A DNA stretch of 64,000 nt. Origin: Phenylobacterium koreense. GTDB taxonomy: Bacteria > Pseudomonadota > Alphaproteobacteria > Caulobacterales > Caulobacteraceae. Positions 7,508 through 16,188 of this stretch are shown in pieces. Position 1 is the stretch's first letter. Each line of letters starts with the position of its first letter. The stretch covers positions 682,001-746,000 of the forward strand of contig NZ_JBEPLU010000002.1 in the NCBI RefSeq assembly GCF_040545335.1, written 5' to 3'. Below the pieces are notes generated by a model. That model was given only the letters and a program-made list of their open reading frames with translations. It was not told the DNA's origin and did no database searches. Position numbers and translations under genes: made by a program.

Positions 7508-9598
7508 CTACCAGATCTTCACCCGCTGGTCGGGCGCCAGATAGAGCTTCTGGCCGGGCTTCACGTCGAAGGCGCCGTACCAGGGATCCTGGTTGCGCAC
7601 TGTCTGGGCGCGGTATTCGCCGGGCGAGTGTACGTCCGACAGCACGGCCTTGCGCAGCGAGGCCTCGCGGAACTTCGAGCGATAGTTCTGCGCCCAGCCG
7701 AAATAAAACCTCTGATCGGCGGTGAAGCCGTCGATGACCGGCGCGGCCTTGCCTTTCAACGACAGGTGATAGGCGTCGTAGGCGACCGCCAGGCCAGCCA
7801 GGTCGGCGATGTTCTCCCCCAGCACCTGGGCGCCGTTGAGGCGCAGGCCCGGCAGGGGCTCGTAGGCGCTGTACTGGTCGGCCAGCGCCTGGCCGCGCGC
7901 CTTGAACTGAGCCATGTCGGCCGGCGTCCACCAGTTGCGGAGGTCGCCGCGGGCGTCGAACAGCGCGCCGGTGTCGTCGAAGCCGTGCACGACCTCGTGT
8001 CCGATCACCCCGCCGATGGCCCCGTAGTTCACGGCCGCGTCCGCATTAGGATCGAAGAAGGTCGGCTCCAGGATCGCCGCCGGGAAGACGATCATGTTCT
8101 GCATGGGCAGGTTCAGGGCGTTGACCGTCTGGGGCGTCATCCACCACTCGTCGCGGTCCACCGGCCCGTTCAGCTTGGCGAGGTTGCGCCGGTACTCGAA
8201 GAGCTCGCTACGCCGCCAGTTCCCATAAGCGTCGCCGCGCACGACCTCGAGCGCCGAATAATCGCGCCACTTGTCGGGATAGCCGACGCCGACGCGGAAG
8301 CCCTTCAGCTTCTCCTTCGCCCTGGCCTTGGTCTCCGGGCTCATCCAGTCGAGCCGGTCGATCCGCGCATCGAAGGCGACGAGGATGTTGCTCACCATCT
8401 CCTTCATCTGCGCCTTGGCCTGCGGGGAGAAGTGGCGCTCGACATAGAGTTTGCCCACCGCCTCGCCGAGAGCGACGCTGGTGTTGTCGACGCCGCGCTT
8501 CCAGCGGTCCCGCTGCTGAGGCGTTCCGGCCAGAGCCGTGCCGTTGAAGGCGAAGTGCTCATCGACGAACGCCTTGGAGAGATAGGGCGCGCCGCGGGCG
8601 ATGGCGTGGAACGCCAGATAGTCCTTCCAGGCCGCCAGGGGCTGGCTTCCCACCAGCTTGGAGAGGCCGGCGAGCGCGCTGGGCTGCCAGGGCCCGAACG
8701 TCGCCTGCCGGTCCAGGCCCGCTCCGCGCAGCCAGGCGTCCCAGTCCATGCCCGGCGCCTGGGTGAAGAGGTCCGATCGCGTCCAGACGTTATTGGCCTT
8801 GGCGACGTCGCCGGTCTGGTCGACGGTCCAATGCGTCCTGGCGATGGCGGTCTCGAGCGCCAGCACCCGCTCGGCCCGCCGTTCGCCGTCCGTGAAGCCC
8901 GCCAGTGCGAACATCCGCACGATGTGAGCCTTGTACTTGGCCCGCAGTTCCTGGAAGCGCGGCGTTTCATCCAGATAGTAGGCGCGGTCGGGCATCCAAA
9001 GCCCGCCCTGCATCAGGTATGGCCGATACTTCGAGGTATCGTTCATGTCCTCGGCCACCCACAGGCCGAAGAGCCGGTCGGTCGTGTAGTCCGTCGCATT
9101 CAGAGCGTCGACGTCGCTCCGGAGCGTAGCGCCCAGTTCGCGCGAAAGGTCGGCCCGCGTGCGGATCGCCGCGATCTCGTCGAGTTCCGGCTTCAGCGGC
9201 GCCGCGCCCGCCGCCTCGATGGCCGCCTCATCCATGAAGCTGGCGTAGTAGTCGCCGATCTTGCGGGCGTTCGAGCCCTGCGGCGCATCGGAACTGGCTG
9301 CATCCTCGATGATCGCCCGCGTCCGTTCGGCGGCCAGCTCGGCCAGGGCGGTGAAGGTGGCGAAGCTGCCGCGATCCGCCGGGATCTCGGTCGCCCTCAT
9401 CCAGCCGCCATTGGCGAAGGCGTAGAAGTCGTCGCCGGGCGCGACGGTGCGGTCCATGCCGGCCACATCGAAACCGAAAGTTCCGAACTTGGGCTTTCCG
9501 GCTGGCGCGGCGATCTCAGCCGAAGGCGCGGCCGTCGCGCAGGCGCTCAGGAGAAGCGGCGCGCAGGCGGCCAGCAACAGGGACTTCCAGTTCATCAA
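7508..9598 (-). CDS. M13-family zinc metallopeptidase lipoprotein (neprilysin/PepO-like)
   Basis: 696 residues. The N-terminus is a lipoprotein signal (MMNWKSLLLAACAPLLLSAC), so it is probably anchored on the periplasmic side of a membrane. M13 features: PGDDFYAFANGGWM near the N-terminus, the zinc motif HEVVH (His534, Glu535, His538) followed by GFDDTGALFD, the third ligand region GENIADLAGLAVAY, and the C-terminal VRNQDPWYGAFDVKPGQKLYLAP with W at the end, as in neprilysin-like enzymes. Length matches the family (about 680-700). It degrades small peptides. Its stop is eight bases before the RNA methyltransferase coding region. Confidence 0.95.
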   Translation of the reverse strand: MMNWKSLLLAACAPLLLSACATAAPSAEIAAPAGKPKFGTFGFDVAGMDRTVAPGDDFYAFANGGWMRATEIPADRGSFATFTALAELAAERTRAIIEDAASSDAPQGSNARKIGDYYASFMDEAAIEAAGAAPLKPELDEIAAIRTRADLSRELGATLRSDVDALNATDYTTDRLFGLWVAEDMNDTSKYRPYLMQGGLWMPDRAYYLDETPRFQELRAKYKAHIVRMFALAGFTDGERRAERVLALETAIARTHWTVDQTGDVAKANNVWTRSDLFTQAPGMDWDAWLRGAGLDRQATFGPWQPSALAGLSKLVGSQPLAAWKDYLAFHAIARGAPYLSKAFVDEHFAFNGTALAGTPQQRDRWKRGVDNTSVALGEAVGKLYVERHFSPQAKAQMKEMVSNILVAFDARIDRLDWMSPETKARAKEKLKGFRVGVGYPDKWRDYSALEVVRGDAYGNWRRSELFEYRRNLAKLNGPVDRDEWWMTPQTVNALNLPMQNMIVFPAAILEPTFFDPNADAAVNYGAIGGVIGHEVVHGFDDTGALFDARGDLRNWWTPADMAQFKARGQALADQYSAYEPLPGLRLNGAQVLGENIADLAGLAVAYDAYHLSLKGKAAPVIDGFTADQRFYFGWAQNYRSKFREASLRKAVLSDVHSPGEYRAQTVRNQDPWYGAFDVKPGQKLYLAPDQRVKIW

Positions 9599-9685
9599 GA
9601 GCTCCAGGCGATGACGCTTGCGGCTCTCTTACACTGGCGCCGCCTCCCCTGTGGAGGCGACGGATTGAACTTCCATCGTCGATCG

Positions 9686-9943
9686 CTACTTGGCGGCCGG
9701 CGCCGGAGGGGACTGCTGCACCGGCGGCGTGGGTTGGACCGGGGCCGCCGAGCCGTCCGCCGGCACCACGCCCGTATCGCCGGCGTCCGGCGCGCCGATC
9801 TTCGAGGGACCGGGCACCATGGTCGGCTGGCTGGTGTCGGGCATGGCCGCGCCCGTCGTTTCCCCCGTGGGCTCCGGCCGACGGTCGCAGGCCGCCGTCA
9901 GAGCGAGAGTCGCAACACCGGCGACGATCAGGCTGAGCTTCAT
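9686..9943 (-). CDS. Small proline-rich lipoprotein
   Basis: 85 residues from the ATG at 9943, which has AGGAG eight bases upstream. MKLSLIVAGVATLALTAACDRRPEP is a lipobox signal (LTAAC), so Cys19 would be lipidated. The mature part is a low-complexity Pro/Ala/Gly/Thr tail ending PVQQSPPAPAAK, with no recognised domain. It may be a spacer-type envelope lipoprotein. A longer reading from 10015 would bury the signal peptide and is rejected. Confidence 0.75.
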   Translation of the reverse strand: MKLSLIVAGVATLALTAACDRRPEPTGETTGAAMPDTSQPTMVPGPSKIGAPDAGDTGVVPADGSAAPVQPTPPVQQSPPAPAAK

Positions 9944-10018
9944 GTCGAAAGCTCCTTTCTCAGCAGCCTCATCAACGAGCCGCGTTCGCGCCCGTTCCTC
10001 CGCCCGCCGACGCACGCC

Positions 10019-11365
10019 TCATGCCGCCGCCGCGCGCCGCAGACCCGATAGGATCGTCTGGGCCGCTCCCGCCGCCTGGCTGCGGATGTCGGGCACGGAG
10101 GTGATCTCCCAGAACGCCCCGCGGGTCAGCGGCCCGACCGCGAACAGCCCCGGCTGGGGCACGCCATCGCCCCCGATCAGATGCGAGCCAGCGTCGACGT
10201 CCGCCCCCAGCCGGCAGGCGTCGGGACGAATGAGGCCCCGAGCCAGCAACCTGGAAAGCAGCCGATCAGGCGAGGCCTCCAAATCCCCCAGCAGCCCCGC
10301 GCAATTGACCACCGCGTCCACCGACAGCCGGCGCATCACCCGGCCGCCACGGGGACGCCAGGCGACTTCGACCTCGTCCTTTCCCAAGTCCAGGCCGGTG
10401 ATCTGCCCCGCCCGCACGACAAGTTCGCGTCCCCGCATCATCAAGCCGATGCGGCGGGCGGCGCCCGCCGCCAGGCGGTGGCGGTGAACATCCCACCACG
10501 GCCGCAGATGGCGCAGGAAGGCCCGCCGCTCGGCCAGGCTCCAGCCCAGCCAGATCGATTGAACGTGTGGCCGCAACGCGTCGATCGCCTCACGCCAGCG
10601 CCCATTCTCCGAGGCCTTCCGCACCGCCCGCAGCAGTTGCAGCGGCGAGCCCGCCGGGTTGATCGTCAGCTCGGCTCCAGTCGAGGCGTGCGGCCTCGCC
10701 ATCAGCCCCCGGCGCGATATCGCGACGAACCGCCGGCCCGGCCGCCAGAGGCTGATCGCCACGTCGATCATCGTCAGTCCGGCCCCCAGCAGCAGGACGT
10801 CCGTCGCCTCCTCGTCCAGTCGGGCCTTCGGGTCCCAGGGGTCGCCGATATAGCGGCCCGATTCGAGCAGGGCCGCCGCGGCCGAGGCCGGCGGCGCCGG
10901 GCGCAGCACCCCCAGCGCCAGGACGACCGCCGACGCCTCGATGGTCCGTCCCAGCGCCAGCCGGACCCTCCAGCCCGCGCCTGAACGCTCCACGTCCACC
11001 GCCTCGTCATGCTCCAGCAGCAGCCGGTCTCCGCCGGTCTCCTTCAGCGCCCTGCGCAGCAGATCCTGCAGATAGTCGCCATAGACCCCGCGGGTGACGA
11101 AGCCGCCGTGAGAGCTCCAGCCCTCGTGCTGGGACAGCCAGCGGGTGAAGTGCTCCGGATCGTGCGGATAGGCGCTCATATTGGACACCCGGACGTTCAG
11201 CAGATGGTCCGGGTTGGCGGTGGAATAGGCCGCTCCCCTGGCGAAGGCGTCGCCACGCTCGATCAGGCGCACTACCGGACCGTCCGGATCGGCGGCCAGA
11301 TGCAGGGCCGTCAGCAGGCCGGAAAACCCCGCCCCCACCACCGCGACTGTGGGCCGACCTGTCAT
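10019..11365 (-). CDS. FAD/NAD(P)-binding protein (NAD_binding_9 type)
   Basis: 448 residues. N-terminal dinucleotide-binding motif VAVVGAGFSGLLTALHLAAD (residues 6-25), then YSTANPDHLLNVRVSNMSAYPHDPEHFTRWL, a hallmark of the FAD/NAD(P)-binding family often annotated as hydroxylase-like or SidA/PvdA-related, and a second nucleotide motif VLLLGAGLTMIDVAISL. The C-terminus carries a conserved GDLEASPDRLLSRLLARGLIRPD and FAVGPLTRGAFWEITSVPDIR. The enzyme is predicted to be a flavin oxidoreductase of unknown substrate. It is divergent from the CYP153 gene with about 180 bp between. Confidence 0.88.
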   Translation of the reverse strand: MTGRPTVAVVGAGFSGLLTALHLAADPDGPVVRLIERGDAFARGAAYSTANPDHLLNVRVSNMSAYPHDPEHFTRWLSQHEGWSSHGGFVTRGVYGDYLQDLLRRALKETGGDRLLLEHDEAVDVERSGAGWRVRLALGRTIEASAVVLALGVLRPAPPASAAAALLESGRYIGDPWDPKARLDEEATDVLLLGAGLTMIDVAISLWRPGRRFVAISRRGLMARPHASTGAELTINPAGSPLQLLRAVRKASENGRWREAIDALRPHVQSIWLGWSLAERRAFLRHLRPWWDVHRHRLAAGAARRIGLMMRGRELVVRAGQITGLDLGKDEVEVAWRPRGGRVMRRLSVDAVVNCAGLLGDLEASPDRLLSRLLARGLIRPDACRLGADVDAGSHLIGGDGVPQPGLFAVGPLTRGAFWEITSVPDIRSQAAGAAQTILSGLRRAAAA

Positions 11366-11548
11366 GACTCGCTCAACTCCGCTGACTCCCGAAGTTAATT
11401 CCTATCATTTTTGTGGACTTTTGAACGGCAGAAAATCTGCGCTCGACCGCAAATCGGATGGGACGGCTGCGGAAAGGCGCGCTAAACTTGACGCCAGCGT
11501 CATCTTTAGCCAGAGAGCTGGGGCGCGCCCGTATTGGAGGAGGAATTC

Positions 11549-12805
11549 ATGAGCGACGGAAATATAGATCTGACCAAGGACGCCAAGGCGCTGGCCTATT
11601 CGACGCCGCTCGACCAGATCGATCCCGCCCAGCCGGCCCTCTTCCAGGCCAACGAGATGTGGTGGAACTTCGAACGTCTCCGCAAGGAGGACCCCGTTCA
11701 CTACACGGCCGAGAGCGAATACGGGCCGTACTGGTCGATCACCAAGTACAACGACATCATGGCGGTCGACACGAACCACCAGGTCTTCTCCTCCGAGCCG
11801 GGCATCACCATCGCCGATCAGAACGGCGAGGAAGGCCCGCTTCCGATGTTCATCGCTATGGACCCGCCCAAGCATGACATCCAGCGCAAGACCGTCAGCC
11901 CGGCGGTGTCGCCGACCAACCTCCAGATTCTGGGCCCGCTGATCCGCGAACGCGCCGCCAAGATCCTCGACGAACTGCCCATCGGCGAAGAGTTCGACTG
12001 GGTCGATAAGGTCTCGATGGAACTGACGGCCATGACCCTGGCCACCCTGTTCGGCATCGACCAGGCCGACCGCCGCAAGCTGACCTACTGGTCGGACGTG
12101 GTGACCGCGGTCCCCGGCCACGGGCTGATCGACACCATCGAAGAGAAGATGCAGATCTTCGTCGATTACCACGCCTACTTCACCGAGCGGTGGAACGAGC
12201 GGGTCAACGCCGAGCCGACCGGCGATCTGATCTCCATGCTGGCCCATGGCCCCGACACCCGGGACATGACGCCCCGCGAGTATTTCGGCAACGTCGTGCT
12301 GCTCACCGTCGGCGGCAACGACACCACCCGCAACACCATCTCCGGCTCGGTCCTGGCGCTGAACCAGAACCCCGATCAGTACAGGAAGCTGCGCGAGAAC
12401 CCCTCGCTGATCCCCTCGATGGTCTCCGAGACCATCCGCTGGCAGACCCCTCTGGCCCACATGCGCCGCCGGGCGACCCAGGACTTCGAGTTCCAGGGCA
12501 GGCAGATCCGCGAGGGCGACAAGGTCGTCATGTGGTACGTCTCCGGCAACCGGGACGAGGACGCCATCGAGCGCCCGAACGACTACATCATCGACCGCGA
12601 GCGGCCCCGCAACCACATGTCGTTCGGCTTCGGCATCCACCGCTGCGTGGGCAACCGCCTGGCCGAACTGCAGCTCACCATCATCTGGGAAGAGATCATG
12701 AAGCGCTTCCCCGACATCCAGCTCGTGGGCGAGCCCAAGCGCATCTACTCGACCTTCGTGAAGGGCTACGAGTCGATGAAGGTGGTCATTCCGAAGCGCT
12801 TCTGA
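11549..12805 (+). CDS. Cytochrome P450, CYP153 family (terminal alkane/fatty-acid hydroxylase)
   Basis: 418 residues from the ATG at 11549, preceded by a strong GGAGGAGG. P450 signatures: I-helix oxygen-binding GGNDTTRNT, K-helix ExxR in SETIRWQTPLAHMRR, and the heme loop FGFGIHRCVGNRLAELQ with the thiolate Cys. Stretches such as YGPYWSITKYNDIMAV, PMFIAMDPPKHDIQRKTVSP and KVVMWYVSGNRD match the CYP153 alkane omega-hydroxylases as I know them. It needs ferredoxin and ferredoxin reductase, which are not adjacent; the divergent flavoprotein at 10019 is not an obvious match. The SnoaL and PhyH genes follow on the same strand. Confidence 0.95.
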   Translation: MSDGNIDLTKDAKALAYSTPLDQIDPAQPALFQANEMWWNFERLRKEDPVHYTAESEYGPYWSITKYNDIMAVDTNHQVFSSEPGITIADQNGEEGPLPMFIAMDPPKHDIQRKTVSPAVSPTNLQILGPLIRERAAKILDELPIGEEFDWVDKVSMELTAMTLATLFGIDQADRRKLTYWSDVVTAVPGHGLIDTIEEKMQIFVDYHAYFTERWNERVNAEPTGDLISMLAHGPDTRDMTPREYFGNVVLLTVGGNDTTRNTISGSVLALNQNPDQYRKLRENPSLIPSMVSETIRWQTPLAHMRRRATQDFEFQGRQIREGDKVVMWYVSGNRDEDAIERPNDYIIDRERPRNHMSFGFGIHRCVGNRLAELQLTIIWEEIMKRFPDIQLVGEPKRIYSTFVKGYESMKVVIPKRF

Positions 12806-12863
12806 CCGGTTTCGCCGCGAAGCGTTTGGCGAGCCTGGGCCTTGCGGCCTAGGCTCGTTTCGC

Positions 12864-13313
12864 ATGAACACCCTGCCCTTCGACCCCACCGACATCGGCG
12901 CCGTCGTCGACGCCATGTACGCCATGATTTCCGGCCCCGCCGGCCCGCGCGACTGGGCCCTGCAGGCCGAAATCTTCCACCCTGACGCACGCCAGATGCG
13001 GACCTGGCTCTCCGAGGATCTCCGCCCCCAGATCAGGATCATGGGTCAGGCGGACTACCAGGCCGACGTCCAGTCGTTCTTCGACGTCAACGCGTTCTAC
13101 GAGGTCGAGATCGCGCGGAAGATCGACATATTCGGCGCCATGGCCCACGTCTGGAGCGCCTATGAGGCCAAGACTTCGCCGGACGATGACACGCCCGAGC
13201 GGCGGGGGATCAACTCCATCCAGCTCTTCCGCGAGGCCGACGGCCGCTGGCGGATCATCTCGATGATATGGGACAACGAGCGCCAAGGCCTTACGCTGCC
13301 CTCATTCGAATGA
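12864..13313 (+). CDS. SnoaL-like / NTF2-fold protein
   Basis: 149 residues. The sequence (DWALQAEIFHPDARQMRTWL, ADYQADVQSFFDVNAFYEVEIARKIDIFGAMAHVWSAYE, GINSIQLFREADGRWRIISMIWDNE) fits the NTF2/SnoaL fold, a small alpha-beta cone that serves as an isomerase/cyclase or accessory binding protein. Function cannot be fixed. It lies 58 bp after the P450 and 13 bp before the PhyH gene, so probably one transcription unit. Confidence 0.83.
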   Translation: MNTLPFDPTDIGAVVDAMYAMISGPAGPRDWALQAEIFHPDARQMRTWLSEDLRPQIRIMGQADYQADVQSFFDVNAFYEVEIARKIDIFGAMAHVWSAYEAKTSPDDDTPERRGINSIQLFREADGRWRIISMIWDNERQGLTLPSFE

Positions 13314-13326
13314 GGGAGAAGCCGCC

Positions 13327-14148
13327 ATGCCGTTCGACATCGAGGCTCACGTCCAGCGCCTGACCAACGACGGCTACACCGTGATCGAGGACTTCGCCGA
13401 CGCCGGGGCGCTCGCCCAGGCCCGCGCAGCCCTGGCCCCGCACCTTGGAACCCACCACGGCCGCAACGCCTTCGAGGGCTTCTCCACCGAGCGGGTCTAC
13501 ACCCTCGTCGCCCGCGGCCCGGTCTTCGAGCACCTGACCGAGGAACCCCGGCTACTCGCCCTCCTCGACCGTTTCCTGCAGCCCGGCTACCTGCTGACCG
13601 CCAGCCAGGCCATCTGCATCTATCCGGGCGAGAAGGCCCAGGGCCTTCACAGCGACGACGGCTTCTACCGCCAGCCACGCCCGCGGCCCGCCATCAGCCT
13701 CTCGCTGGTCGGGGCCATCGACGCCTTCACCGACACCAATGGCGCGACCGACGTCATTCCCGGCAGCCATCGCTGGAGCGACGCCGATATCGCCGCCCTC
13801 GATCCGAACGAGGCCGCCAAGATGCTGCGCCCGGTGATCATGCCGGCCGGCGGCGCCGTTGTCTTCCAGGGCACCCTGCTCCACCGCGGTGGCGCCAACC
13901 GCAGCGACGCCCCCCGCCTGGCCTTCACTAATCAGTACTGCGAGCCCTGGGGCCGCACTCAGGAGAACTTCTACCTCGGCGTCTCTCGCGAGCGGGTGAA
14001 GGCCATGTCGCCACGCCTCCAGTCCCTGCTCGGCTACAACATCTGGCCGCCCTTCATGGGCCAGGTCACCGGCTCGCACCCGCTCAAGAGCCTGGAGGAC
14101 GACTGGGTCACGCCGGTGGACCGTCAGGCGCTCAGCCGCGAGGCATGA
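13327..14148 (+). CDS. Phytanoyl-CoA dioxygenase (PhyH) family protein
   Basis: 273 residues. Fe(II)/2-oxoglutarate dioxygenase of the PhyH type: the facial-triad HxD is in LHSDDGFYR, the distal His in GTLLHRGGANRS, and the 2-oxoglutarate-binding Arg is probably in the same RGGANRSDAPRLAFTNQY segment. The conserved NGATDVIPGSHRW precedes it. Members hydroxylate branched fatty acyl or small hydrophobic substrates. Together with the CYP153 P450 and SnoaL gene it suggests oxidation of a lipid-like compound. The 3' end overlaps the convergent gene at 14132 by 17 bp. Confidence 0.92.
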   Translation: MPFDIEAHVQRLTNDGYTVIEDFADAGALAQARAALAPHLGTHHGRNAFEGFSTERVYTLVARGPVFEHLTEEPRLLALLDRFLQPGYLLTASQAICIYPGEKAQGLHSDDGFYRQPRPRPAISLSLVGAIDAFTDTNGATDVIPGSHRWSDADIAALDPNEAAKMLRPVIMPAGGAVVFQGTLLHRGGANRSDAPRLAFTNQYCEPWGRTQENFYLGVSRERVKAMSPRLQSLLGYNIWPPFMGQVTGSHPLKSLEDDWVTPVDRQALSREA

Positions 14149-14698
14149 GCACGCAGGCCCGGGCCAGCGACACGCGGGTCAGTTCCCGCCGCCGGAGGAA
14201 GACCTGCATGGCGTCGCTCGTCGGGTCGCGCGAAACCTGCCATTCGCCCAGGTCCCGATAGCGGGTCATCAGCAGCAGCCGGCGCGCGCCCGAAGCCCGG
14301 TCCGCGGCGTTCTCCTGCGCCAGGAACAGGCCGTGGATCTTGGTCTCGAAGCGCCGCTCGAAATCAGGCCACGCCTCGCCCGATAGCCGGACGAACTCCT
14401 CGACCGCCTCGCCGTCGATCGTGAACCAGTTGTGGACATAGATCCCGCCGGGCAGGGGCGGCTTGTCGTCCGTCGGTCGCAGTGTCGGAGACAGCCGATG
14501 GCGCTCGCTTGCCACGACTCCCGGCGCGCCGGCGATATCTCCGCCCGCCACCGTCAGAACCAGCGCCTGGTCGGAGGCGAAGCCCAGCAGCGGCGCGAAC
14601 ACCGCCCGCGTCGAGGCCTGGGCGTATAGGTGGCCGGCCAGTTCCTTCTGGGCCGCTCGCTCGCGCCCCAGGGTGACCTGAAAATATTCGTAATCCAA
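14132..14698 (-). CDS. Uncharacterised protein in the CYP153/SDR region
   Basis: 188 residues starting MDYEYFQVTLGRERAAQKEL. No domain is recognised with certainty; the pattern of two half-repeats containing IYVHNWFTID, FERRFETKIHGLFLAQ and RLLLMTRYRDLGEWQVS resembles NIPSNAP/antibiotic-monooxygenase-like dimeric ferredoxin-like folds. It lies 10 bp after the SDR gene on the same strand, so it is probably co-transcribed and linked to the SDR reaction. Its end overlaps the PhyH gene tail. Confidence 0.75.
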   Translation of the reverse strand: MDYEYFQVTLGRERAAQKELAGHLYAQASTRAVFAPLLGFASDQALVLTVAGGDIAGAPGVVASERHRLSPTLRPTDDKPPLPGGIYVHNWFTIDGEAVEEFVRLSGEAWPDFERRFETKIHGLFLAQENAADRASGARRLLLMTRYRDLGEWQVSRDPTSDAMQVFLRRRELTRVSLARACVLMPRG

Positions 14699-14708
14699 AG
14701 GCTTGCCC

Positions 14709-15479
14709 TTAGTAGTTCACCCGCACCGAGATCGCCCCGTCGACCACCATGTTGATCCCGGTGGTGAAGGCCGAGCGCGGGCTGGCCAGGAACACGGTGG
14801 CCGCGGCCACTTCCTCCGGGCTCGCCATCCGGCCGGTCGGGTTGCGCTTGATCATCTGATCGAAGAACTGCGGCATGCCGGCCTTCACATTGCCCCAGAC
14901 CCCGCCCTCGAAGAACACGGTGCCCGGTGAGACCACATTGGCCCGGATGTGCTTGGCGGCGTTCTCGCGGGCCAGACCCTTGGCGTAGTGGATCAGCGCC
15001 GCCTTCATCGCTCCATAGCAGGAGGCGTTGCTGGCCTCGGCCGCCGAGACCGAGGCGGTGATCAGGAAGGCCGCATCGCCGCTGGCCTCGCCGGCCTTCT
15101 CCAGGAACGGCTTGGCCGCTTCGAAGGAGCGCACGGCGCCGAGCACGTCGACGTCGAACATGGCCTGCCACTCGGCTTCGCCCGTCCCCTGCACCAGAGC
15201 GCTGGCGTTGGAGACCATGACGTCGATGCCGCCCAAGATCTCGCCGGCCTTGGTCACGAAGGCTTTCAGCGCCGGTCCGTCGGCGATGTCGGTCGCCTGG
15301 CCCCAGGCCTTGACGCCCTTGGCCTTCAACGCCTCGACGGCCGCCGCCACCTGGTCAGGGTTGCGCGCGCAGATCGCCACGTCCGCGCCCTCGTCGGCGA
15401 ACAGCTCGGCGATCGACCGCCCGATCCCGCGCGACGCGCCGGTGACAACGACCTTCTTGCCCTTCAGTCCCAGGTCCAT
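14709..15479 (-). CDS. SDR-family oxidoreductase
   Basis: 256 residues, classical short-chain dehydrogenase. NAD(P)-binding TGASRGIG (residues 14-21), the NxxS-like MVSNAS loop, the catalytic Tyr-x-x-x-Lys in CYGAMKAAL and a C-terminal FTTGINMVVDGAISVRVNY. It probably oxidises or reduces a hydroxyl/keto group of a lipid-like substrate, given the P450 and dioxygenase genes nearby. It is divergent from a TetR regulator with 97 bp between, a usual arrangement for TetR control. Confidence 0.92.
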   Translation of the reverse strand: MDLGLKGKKVVVTGASRGIGRSIAELFADEGADVAICARNPDQVAAAVEALKAKGVKAWGQATDIADGPALKAFVTKAGEILGGIDVMVSNASALVQGTGEAEWQAMFDVDVLGAVRSFEAAKPFLEKAGEASGDAAFLITASVSAAEASNASCYGAMKAALIHYAKGLARENAAKHIRANVVSPGTVFFEGGVWGNVKAGMPQFFDQMIKRNPTGRMASPEEVAAATVFLASPRSAFTTGINMVVDGAISVRVNY

Positions 15480-15576
15480 GTTCCACTCCCCAAATTTTCG
15501 TTGACCGCTGTTCTAGCCGAGGGCGCGACCCTTGCGCAGGCTTGACATGGGCCAGCGCCCGACAATTTGTGAGCCC

Positions 15577-16146
15577 ATGCTCACCACCCCGACCACGACG
15601 CGGGACAAGCTGCTGCGCGCAGCCCTCGAGATCGCCGCGCGCGACGGTCTGGAAGCCGCCACCACCGCAGCCATCGCCAGCGCAGCCGGCGTGGCCGAAG
15701 GCACGCTCTATCGCCACTTCCCCTCCAAGGACGACCTGCTGATCGAGGTCTATCGCGGCATCAAGCGCGCCGTGTTCGAGGCCATCAGCGACGGAGAAGC
15801 TGGCGGTGAGGCCCCCGACGCCCGCCTCAAGCGGGTCTGGCGCAAGCTCTACGAGGCTTACCGCTCCGACGCGGAGGCTTTCATGTTCGGTCAGCGCTTC
15901 GCCGAGTCCTCGCTATCAAAGCGCGAGGGCGGCGCCGCTCACGAGCAGATCGCCGGCGCGGTCTCCCGTCTGCGCGCGGCCGGCATAGAACGCGGCCTCT
16001 TCAAGGATCTTCCCGGCGACCTGCTGGCCAACCTCTTCTTCGCCCCGGTCGGCCATATGCTGAAGACCGAGCTCAAGGGCCGCCGGTGGACCGATGCCGA
16101 GCTGGACGCCACCGCCGAGGCCGTGCTGGACTCCTGGCGCGCCTGA
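15577..16146 (+). CDS. TetR/AcrR-family transcriptional regulator
   Basis: 189 residues from the ATG at 15577. The N-terminal TetR HTH is clear: TRDKLLRAALEIAARDGLEAATTAAIASAAGVAEGTLYRHFPSKDDLL; the ligand-binding C-terminal half is divergent. A perfect TTGACA (15542-15547) lies about 30 bp before the ATG; if it is the -35 box, the transcript would start at or near the ATG. In-frame ATG 15547 is a less likely start. It probably represses the divergent SDR gene. Confidence 0.9.
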   Translation: MLTTPTTTRDKLLRAALEIAARDGLEAATTAAIASAAGVAEGTLYRHFPSKDDLLIEVYRGIKRAVFEAISDGEAGGEAPDARLKRVWRKLYEAYRSDAEAFMFGQRFAESSLSKREGGAAHEQIAGAVSRLRAAGIERGLFKDLPGDLLANLFFAPVGHMLKTELKGRRWTDAELDATAEAVLDSWRA

Positions 16147-16188
16147 TCCGCGTCCTGGCTGGCGCATCGCAGCATCTGAAGGAATGAG

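Noticed and set aside
7628..10051. 807-codon forward frame
   Set aside because: Shadow of the M13 peptidase gene on the other strand; GC-rich codons keep it open.
11405..13042. 545-codon reverse frame over the P450
   Set aside because: Antisense of the CYP153 and SnoaL genes, which have clear motifs and ribosome binding site on the forward strand.
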